Source: Desulfobacteraceae bacterium (GTDB lineage Bacteria; Desulfobacterota; Desulfobacteria; Desulfobacterales; Desulfobacteraceae). From it: 10,195 nucleotides of DNA. Shown here one piece after another: positions 5,384-10,195 of this stretch (within the stretch, counting starts at the first letter, position 1; every line of letters starts with the position of its first letter). The stretch is from positions 1 through 10,195 of the forward strand of contig JAFLJU010000628.1 of assembly GCA_022712835.1 (NCBI GenBank), given 5' to 3'. The position numbers and the translations under genes were made by a program. The notes beneath the pieces were generated by a model. The model was given only the letters and a program-made list of their open reading frames with translations, ran no database searches and was not told the DNA's origin.

Positions 5384-6710
5384 AAAGCGATTGCGTATCC
5401 TTTTCCTTCCCGCTTAAAAGCATAAAAACACCGAGAACAGCAGCGAGTATGGATGCCGTAAAAATCCCGACCTTAGCCACCTGAATCAATTGGGGATCTG
5501 AAAATGCAAGGTCGGAAATAAAAATGGACATGGTAAATCCAATCCCCGCCAACAAAGCCGCCCCATAGATATCGCGAAAACCTACTCCCTGGGGAAGTTC
5601 TGCCAGCTTCAGTTTAATCACCAAATGGCTGAAAATCGAAACTCCGATAAATTTGCCCAGCACGAGCCCTGCAATGATCCCTAAGGAAACCGGGTGTAAT
5701 ACCATGTCCATGATATTGCCTTCCACGCGAACCCCTGCATTGAACAGGGCAAACACAGGTATAATCAGATAGGCCGACAGGGGATGAAGCAGATGCTCCA
5801 GCCGCTGGAGGGGGGTGTGGGCATCCTCGCCCAGGGACTCAATCTTCCCGATCAAATGTGCCTGCTGCTGGGTCAACAACTTTGAATCGCTTCTTTTTTC
5901 ACCCTCAAATTTTCCCAGCAATGTGCAAAGGTTCTCAATGTATTGGGTTTCATTAATTTTGGCTTTGGCAGGGATGGTAAAGGCAATGAGAACACCGGCA
6001 ATGGTGGCATGAACCCCGGAAAAAAAGAAGGCAAGCCAGACACCGACAAGTCCGATAAGCCCGTAAAAAAGAGTGGACCGGATTCCCATTCTATTCCCGG
6101 ATATCAAAATAATAATGGCAATCAGCGCAATACCCAGCTGATAATAATTAATGGTGTCGGTATAAAAAATAGCAATCACCAGAATCGCTCCCAGATCATC
6201 GGCAATGGCCAGGGCCGTTAAAAATATTTTCAAATTGATGTTCACCCGGCTGCCCAGCAGGGCAACAATCCCCAGGGCAAAGGCAATATCCGTTGCCATG
6301 GGAATTCCCCATCCCAATGAATGATCCGGATTATTCCAAGTGAACAATAAAAAGATCCCTGCTGGCACCACCATTCCGCCAATGGCCGCCATCACCGGAA
6401 GGGCGGCTTTTTTCATTGAGGAGAGTTCGCCTCCCATAACCTCCCGTTTAATCTCCAGACCGATGGTAAAAAAGAAAAGCGCCATGAGCCCGTCATTGAC
6501 CCAGTGGTGGAGGGAAAAATGAAAAGCGCCAAAACTGGTACCGACCCGAATCTCATGGGTCAGGTAGTGATACCCGTTATAAAACGAAGAATTTGCCCAG
6601 ATAACCGCAACCGCAGTGGCAAGAATCAAAAGGATTCCCCCCAGGGTCTCTTGTCTGATAAATTTTGATATCCTGAAAAAGGATACGGGTTTTTCATTTG
6701 TCTGTATCAT
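5382..6710 (-). CDS. nhaA: Na+/H+ antiporter NhaA
   Basis: A 442-residue inner-membrane antiporter that expels sodium in exchange for protons, supporting pH and salt tolerance. Family landmarks are intact: WVNDGLMALFFFTIGLEIKRE (70-90), MATDIAFALG with D141 (E. coli D133), ALAIADDLGA with the ion-binding pair D171/D172 (E. coli D163/D164), LGK with K353 (E. coli K300) and GIGFTMSIFI (389-398). About 12 membrane segments can be traced. It is some 55 residues longer than the E. coli protein. The extra length is a hydrophilic, charged loop at roughly 250-308, ahead of HPLSAYLIIPVFALFNAG. AGGAAGGA just upstream of the ATG is a good ribosome site. It is convergent with the cytochrome gene and divergent from the DUF2959 lipoprotein, so it is probably a single-gene transcript. 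Confidence 0.96.
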   Translation of the reverse strand: MIQTNEKPVSFFRISKFIRQETLGGILLILATAVAVIWANSSFYNGYHYLTHEIRVGTSFGAFHFSLHHWVNDGLMALFFFTIGLEIKREVMGGELSSMKKAALPVMAAIGGMVVPAGIFLLFTWNNPDHSLGWGIPMATDIAFALGIVALLGSRVNINLKIFLTALAIADDLGAILVIAIFYTDTINYYQLGIALIAIIILISGNRMGIRSTLFYGLIGLVGVWLAFFFSGVHATIAGVLIAFTIPAKAKINETQYIENLCTLLGKFEGEKRSDSKLLTQQQAHLIGKIESLGEDAHTPLQRLEHLLHPLSAYLIIPVFALFNAGVRVEGNIMDMVLHPVSLGIIAGLVLGKFIGVSIFSHLVIKLKLAELPQGVGFRDIYGAALLAGIGFTMSIFISDLAFSDPQLIQVAKVGIFTASILAAVLGVFMLLSGKEKDTQSL

Positions 6711-6741
6711 TGTATTGTTCCTTCCTGTCTGGTTTGCTTTT

Positions 6742-6769
6742 TTAATATGTTTGAAACTTATATTTCCAA
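6742..6769 (-). promoter_or_regulatory. Weak candidate sigma-70 promoter of nhaA
   Basis: On the minus strand TTGGAA (complement 6764-6769) is followed after 16 bases by TATTAA (complement 6742-6747), each matching 4 of 6 consensus bases. It lies 32 bases upstream of the nhaA start, leaving a very short leader. AT-rich sequence makes chance matches likely. Confidence 0.3.
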
Positions 6770-6790
6770 GGGTTTTGTCCTAAAGATAGA

Positions 6791-6803
6791 ATCCCATTGG
6801 GAT
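6791..6803. promoter_or_regulatory. Perfect 13-base dyad upstream of nhaA
   Basis: ATCCCA and TGGGAT are exact inverted partners around a single T. Partly overlapping TCCTA (6778-6782) and TAGGA (6803-6807) extend the symmetry loosely. The size and position about 80 bases upstream of nhaA suit a protein-binding site. No regulator gene is adjacent to name a partner. Confidence 0.35.
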
Positions 6804-6944
6804 AGGATACGTTTCAAGCATCTCAAAGGAAACGGAAAATGTCAATTCGTCTGGCTTTAAAAATATTTATGACAAAGAGGTCCCCCCCACCAATGGCAGC
6901 CCGGAGTGATGATCAAAAAAATGATTAAATAAATCCAGGCGATC

Positions 6945-6953
6945 TGGTATAAG
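6945..6953 (+). promoter_or_regulatory. Candidate extended -10 promoter of the DUF2959 gene
   Basis: TGGTATAAG is an extended -10 (TGN followed by TATAAG, 5 of 6 matches). The best -35 at 17-base spacing, TTAAAT (6925-6930), is poor, which is tolerated with an extended -10. It would give a leader of about 50 bases before the start at 7009. Confidence 0.4.
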
Positions 6954-7008
6954 GAATGTTTAATACTTAAAATCAAGCCAACCTCATTGGTATAGGGAGC
7001 ACTATTGA

Positions 7009-7665
7009 ATGAAAAAAAACAGCCTTAACCCAACAGCAAGCGCATTGATAATCATCTGCGGATTCCTATTTTTTTCCGGGTGCAGCACGGCCTATTATTC
7101 TGCTATGGAAAAAATAGGCAAGGAAAAACGACATATTCTTGTGGACGATGTGGGCGATGTGAAAGAAAGTCAGACCAAGGCCCAGGAAGAATTCAAGGAT
7201 GCCCTCACCCGGATCAAAGAACTCTACGCCTTTGACGGCGGCGATTTGGAAACATTTTACAAAAACCTCAAGGACAGCTACGAAGACTGTGATGCCAGGG
7301 CAGCCCAGATTGAAAAAAGGATCAATACAGTGGAACAGGTGGCATCGGATCTGTTTAGCGAATGGGAAGGTGAAATCAAACAGATCAATGACACCCGACT
7401 CAAAGTCTCCAGCAAAAAATCCCTGTCCGATGCAAAAACACGATATAAACAACTGGAACGTACCATGAACAAGTCCACCCGGGGCATGTACCCGGTCTTA
7501 ACAAAGCTCAAGGATTATACCCTCTACCTGAAACATAACCTCAACGCAAAAGCCGTAGGTTCCCTGGGCGGCGAGATTCTATCCATTGAACAGGAGGTCT
7601 CAGCCCTGATTGAGGACATGAACCTTTCCATCAGGGAAGCGGATAATTTCATAAAAAATTTTTAG
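7009..7665 (+). CDS. DUF2959 family lipoprotein
   Basis: A 218-residue predicted lipoprotein. Residues 1-24 are a signal peptide (KKN, then a hydrophobic run), ending in a lipobox-like FFSGC with C25 as the lipidated residue; Ser at +2 favours the outer membrane by enteric rules. The mature part begins STAYYSAMEKIGKEKRHILVDDV, followed by ESQTKAQEEFKDAL, which is the diagnostic start of DUF2959 as I know it. The rest is almost entirely charged helix, with coiled-coil-like stretches around 60-130 and 185-215 and no enzyme motif. The family has no established function; a scaffold or envelope role would be a guess. AGGGAG at 6994-6999 supports the start. It is divergent from nhaA and 47 bases upstream of mtnA on the same strand without an evident terminator, so read-through into mtnA is possible. 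Confidence 0.88.
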   Translation: MKKNSLNPTASALIIICGFLFFSGCSTAYYSAMEKIGKEKRHILVDDVGDVKESQTKAQEEFKDALTRIKELYAFDGGDLETFYKNLKDSYEDCDARAAQIEKRINTVEQVASDLFSEWEGEIKQINDTRLKVSSKKSLSDAKTRYKQLERTMNKSTRGMYPVLTKLKDYTLYLKHNLNAKAVGSLGGEILSIEQEVSALIEDMNLSIREADNFIKNF

Positions 7666-7712
7666 ATCTAACCAAAATTTTAAATAATATTTACATACTG
7701 GAGAAAAACAAT

Positions 7713-8822
7713 ATGCGAGTGGATGGACGAGAGATGAGACCCATCTGGTTTGATACAGGATCCAAAACCGTTCAAATCATTGACCAACGGCTTCTTCCCC
7801 ATGAACTGGTCATCGAAGATTTAAACACGGTGGATGATGTTATCCGTGCCATCAAGGATATGTACGTCAGAGGAGCCCCTCTCATCGGTGCCACCGGTGC
7901 CCTTGGGGTATATGTCAGCCTGGTCCAGGCAAGCAACAAGGGGACGGACAATACTTATCTTGAGGCAGAATGCACCCGACTCAAGGATGCCAGACCCACT
8001 GCCATGAACCTGTTCTGGGGAGTGGACCGGGTCCGGGATGTGGTCTTAAAAGAAATTTCCTACGAAGCCCGGGTAAAAGCCGCTTTAACCGAAGCCCTGG
8101 GAGTGGTGGAGGAAGAAGCCGTTAACTGCCAGAAGATTGGCGAATATGGTCTCTCCATCATTCAAGAGATCAGCAAACAAAAAAACGGAGAACCGGTCAA
8201 CATTCTCACCCACTGCAATGCAGGATGGCTTGCCTGTGTGGAGTATGGCACGGCCACAGCTCCCATCTACACCGCCTTTGACAATGGCATTGACCTCCAT
8301 GTCTGGGTGGATGAAACAAGACCCTTGAACCAGGGTGCTCGCCTCACGGCATGGGAACTGGGTAAACACGGGATCAACCACACCGTGATAACAGACAATG
8401 CCGGGGGCCATCTCATGCAGCACAAGATGGTGGACCTGGTCATTGTGGGAACCGACCGGACCACCCGGGCAGGGGACGTGGCCAATAAAATTGGGACCTA
8501 TTTAAAGGCCCTGGCCGCCAGGGATAATGACATTCCTTTTTATGTGGCCCTTCCCTCCTCCACCTTTGACTGGAGCATCACAGACGGGGTAAAAGACATC
8601 CCCATTGAAGAACGGGACCCGGATGAAATCCGGTATGTCCAGGGCCTTTTAAACGGCAAAATCCAATCTGTGCTGGTGCCGCCGGAAACAAGCAAAGCGG
8701 CCAACCATGCCTTTGATGTGACGCCTTCCCGGCTGGTGACAGGATTTATCACCGAACGGGGCATCTGCAAGGCCACGGAAACGGATATCATGGCCCTGTT
8801 CCCAGACAAACGAATCGGATAA
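7713..8822 (+). CDS. mtnA: S-methyl-5-thioribose-1-phosphate isomerase
   Basis: A 369-residue cytoplasmic isomerase of the eIF2B-alpha-like fold. It converts methylthioribose-1-phosphate to methylthioribulose-1-phosphate in methionine salvage (or in the related methylthioadenosine shunts). YVRGAPLIGATGALG (51-65) binds the phosphate end. The catalytic Cys is C168 in THCNAG and the catalytic Asp is D248 in GTDRTTRAGD, 80 residues apart like C160/D240 of Bacillus MtnA. DETRPLNQGARLTAWEL (200-216), DVANKIGTY (255-263) and IPIEERDPDE (296-305) are further family blocks. It departs from common MtnA at DNAGG (usually DNMA) and GTDRTTRAG (usually GADRIAANG). The catalytic pair separates it from the regulatory eIF2B subunits; related ribose-1,5-bisphosphate isomerases remain a smaller possibility. 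GGAG at 7700-7703 fits the start. No other salvage gene is visible, and a 13-base duplication spans its stop codon. Confidence 0.92.
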   Translation: MRVDGREMRPIWFDTGSKTVQIIDQRLLPHELVIEDLNTVDDVIRAIKDMYVRGAPLIGATGALGVYVSLVQASNKGTDNTYLEAECTRLKDARPTAMNLFWGVDRVRDVVLKEISYEARVKAALTEALGVVEEEAVNCQKIGEYGLSIIQEISKQKNGEPVNILTHCNAGWLACVEYGTATAPIYTAFDNGIDLHVWVDETRPLNQGARLTAWELGKHGINHTVITDNAGGHLMQHKMVDLVIVGTDRTTRAGDVANKIGTYLKALAARDNDIPFYVALPSSTFDWSITDGVKDIPIEERDPDEIRYVQGLLNGKIQSVLVPPETSKAANHAFDVTPSRLVTGFITERGICKATETDIMALFPDKRIG

Positions 8823-8833
8823 ACGAATCGGAT
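8808..8833 (+). repeat. 13-base tandem duplication across the mtnA stop codon
   Basis: AAACGAATCGGAT occurs at 8808-8820 and again, identically, at 8821-8833, followed by AAA. The first copy encodes the last four residues (KRIG) and the first base of the TAA stop; the second copy is untranslated. Removing either copy leaves the protein and stop unchanged. Confidence 0.9.
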
Positions 8834-8850
8834 AAAAAGAACGGGTGGGT

Positions 8851-8890
8851 GACCCTGGACAATTATAAAATCCTGTGTCCAGGGTCTTTT
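8851..8890 (+). terminator. Likely terminator of mtnA
   Basis: A perfect 11-base stem, GACCCTGGACA (8851-8861) with TGTCCAGGGTC (8876-8886), a 14-base loop and TTTT (8887-8890). The stem is strong but the T run is short and interrupted by AAG. It starts 28 bases past the mtnA stop codon and lies between convergent genes. Confidence 0.7.
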
Positions 8891-8892
8891 AA

Positions 8893-8922
8893 GACCTGCC
8901 CCGGAATGATCCGGGACAGGTC
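8893..8922. terminator. Second hairpin between mtnA and the ammonium transporter gene
   Basis: GACCTGCCCCGG (8893-8904) pairs with CCGGGACAGGTC (8911-8922) at 11 of 12 positions (one C-A mismatch) around a six-base loop, AATGAT. From the minus strand it is the first strong hairpin after the transporter gene, so it may end that transcript, although only TT follows before AAAAG. It sits directly after the mtnA terminator and could back it up. Confidence 0.5.
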
Positions 8923-8959
8923 AAAGAAGTTGACCAAAAGAGTTGATCAAAAAATGCTT

Positions 8960-10195
8960 TTAGGAGAAATCATATCCTCTTTCACCATGCAGGGTCTGAT
9001 CCATTCCAATGAACTCTTCTTCCGGGTCAAGCCGGAAACCAACGGTCTTGTCAACAATAAAACAGATGATAAAAGTGCCAATCCCCGCCAGAAGAATGGT
9101 TACCCCCATTCCTTTGAGTTGAATCAGAAGCTGATCAAATATGGTCCAGGTTCTCCCGGCTGCTTCTGAAGCAGATGCCAGCCATGAATCCCGGATAAAA
9201 AAGCATAACAGAATGACCCCCAACCCACTACCGACACCATGAATACCAAAACAGTCAAGGGTATCGTCATATCCCAGCTTGATTTTTAGCTGCAAGGCAT
9301 AAAAGCAGACCAAGGCCGAGGCGGATCCCAGCACCATGGCACCGACGGGCTGAACCACGGCAGCTGCCGGTGTGATGACCACAAGACCGGCCAGGGTACC
9401 GGAAGCAAAGCCAAGGGCGGATGCCTTTTTGTATAGGAATCCTTCAATGGCCAACCAGACCAGCGCACCTGTGGAAGCGGAAATCTGGGTCATGGCCAAC
9501 GCCCTTGCGGAATCTAACCCGCTCTGGAGGGTGGAGCCTGCATTAAACCCAAACCATCCCACCCATAGAAGGCCTGCGCCCATCAAGGTCATGACCAGAT
9601 TGTTCGGCCGGATACCGATTTTAGGATGTCCGATTCTCGGACCAAGATAAATGGCAACAACCAGGGCGCTTATGCCAGCAGAGACGTGAATCACAAGACC
9701 GCCTGCAAGGTCGATAACTCCGGCTGCCCCGGCGTTGAAAAGCCATCCGTCAGGCGCCCAGATCCAATGGCATAACGGACTGTAGACAACAAGAAACCAA
9801 AGTGAAATAAACAGAATATACCCTCTTAGGTAAACCCTTTCCGCCAGGGCACCACTGATCAAGGCAGGGGCGATGATGGCAAATTTACCCTGGAACATGG
9901 CAATAATATATTCAGGGATGCCATTTGTGATGGTTTCATCAATACCTCTTAAAAAAAAATAATCCGGATTCCACCCGACGAATCCGCCCAGGATACTTTT
10001 CCCAAAGGTTAATGAATATCCACAAATGATCCATAACACCCCGATGACGGCCATGGCAACAAAGGTGTGCATCATGGTGCCCAAAACATTTTTAGCTCGA
10101 ACAAGGCCGCCGTAAAACATGGCAAGGCCCGGCATCATCAATAAAACAAGGGCGGTGGAAATAAGCATCCAGCTGGTATTCCCGGAATCAATGGT
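8960..10195 (-). CDS. amtB: Ammonium transporter (Amt/MEP/Rh family), 5' end beyond the window
   Basis: 411 codons are visible and the frame stays open to the right edge, so the N-terminus lies outside. The visible part begins TIDSGNTSWMLISTALVLLM, the usual first membrane helix of mature Amt proteins, so little is missing beyond a signal or leader segment. It forms a trimeric inner-membrane channel for ammonium. Visible landmarks, numbered from the edge, are ISGALAERVYLRG (113-125), D162 and H170 in DLAGGLVIHVSAG, FNAGS at 217-221 and H319 in GIHGVGSG. The two His residues are 149 apart, matching the twin-His pore of E. coli AmtB (H168/H318). The cytoplasmic tail LDPEEEFIGMDQTLHGERGYDFS is the conserved helix that binds PII (GlnK) proteins, so gating by nitrogen status is expected. 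A glnK gene often lies next to amtB but would be off the window. An internal ATG at 10168 is not the start. Confidence 0.95.
   Translation of the reverse strand, partial: TIDSGNTSWMLISTALVLLMMPGLAMFYGGLVRAKNVLGTMMHTFVAMAVIGVLWIICGYSLTFGKSILGGFVGWNPDYFFLRGIDETITNGIPEYIIAMFQGKFAIIAPALISGALAERVYLRGYILFISLWFLVVYSPLCHWIWAPDGWLFNAGAAGVIDLAGGLVIHVSAGISALVVAIYLGPRIGHPKIGIRPNNLVMTLMGAGLLWVGWFGFNAGSTLQSGLDSARALAMTQISASTGALVWLAIEGFLYKKASALGFASGTLAGLVVITPAAAVVQPVGAMVLGSASALVCFYALQLKIKLGYDDTLDCFGIHGVGSGLGVILLCFFIRDSWLASASEAAGRTWTIFDQLLIQLKGMGVTILLAGIGTFIICFIVDKTVGFRLDPEEEFIGMDQTLHGERGYDFS

Larger units (their letters stand above)
6711..7008. promoter_or_regulatory. Divergent control region between nhaA and the DUF2959 lipoprotein
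   Basis: A 298-base non-coding stretch. It contains a perfect dyad ATCCCA-T-TGGGAT (6791-6803), an inverted pair TTGAAAC (6751-6757) and GTTTCAA (6811-6817) flanking it, and candidate promoters for each gene. A run of seven Cs lies near 6885. No open frame or RNA gene is evident. Confidence 0.5.

Noticed and set aside
8849..9169. A plus-strand open frame covering the hairpin region and the end of the ammonium transporter gene
   Set aside because: It runs through terminator-like stems and antisense to a conserved transporter tail, with no ribosome site or family resemblance.
8960..10168. A complete 402-residue ammonium transporter starting at 10168
   Set aside because: The frame stays open to the window edge and encodes the conserved start of the first helix (TIDSGNTSW). 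The true start is outside the window.
1..10195. CRISPR array, tRNA, rRNA, insertion sequence, phage, toxin-antitoxin or defence genes
   Set aside because: No regularly spaced repeats, cloverleaf-like sequences, transposase or integrase motifs, or terminal inverted repeats were seen on either strand.

Overview
The window looks like chromosomal DNA from a marine or anaerobic Desulfobacterota bacterium (a sulfate reducer of the Desulfobacter/Desulfobacula/Desulfotignum kind is my best guess). The main support is a periplasmic class III (c3-type) multiheme cytochrome, moderate GC, an NhaA sodium/proton antiporter, and a small conserved protein that I remember from this group. The taxonomic call is inference; no rRNA or tRNA gene is present to anchor it.

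Layout, left to right. (1) Minus strand, about 1-856: an UlaG-like metallo-beta-lactamase-fold hydrolase followed by the first codons of a VOC/glyoxalase-fold protein that runs off the left edge. (2) A 285-base divergent control region (857-1141) with overlapping sigma-70 promoters and TTGTCA/TGACAA repeats. (3) Plus strand, 1142-3905: a GntR/UTRA-type regulator followed by trpB and trpA, which overlap by 8 bases. This looks like a self-regulated tryptophan synthase operon with no other trp genes beside it. (4) Minus strand, 3890-4234: a small conserved protein of unproven function that meets trpA tail to tail with a 16-base overlap. (5) Plus strand, 4489-5325: an exported octaheme cytochrome made of two tandem tetraheme c3-like modules, closed by a strong terminator. 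(6) Minus strand, 5382-6710: nhaA. (7) A divergent region (6711-7008) with dyad symmetries, then a DUF2959 lipoprotein and mtnA (methylthioribose-1-phosphate isomerase) on the plus strand. (8) A hairpin-rich convergent gap (8823-8959), then an ammonium transporter gene on the minus strand that runs off the right edge.

The genes cover largely separate housekeeping tasks: tryptophan synthesis, methionine salvage, sodium/pH homeostasis, ammonium uptake and periplasmic electron transfer. I see no CRISPR array, transposase, phage gene, toxin-antitoxin pair or other defence system. The points most worth following are the GntR-linked, sequence-divergent TrpB/TrpA pair with its candidate operator, the duplicated c3 cytochrome, the small conserved protein at 3890-4234, and the hairpin cluster and 13-base tandem duplication at the end of mtnA. 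Nothing here convincingly amounts to a new multi-gene system.
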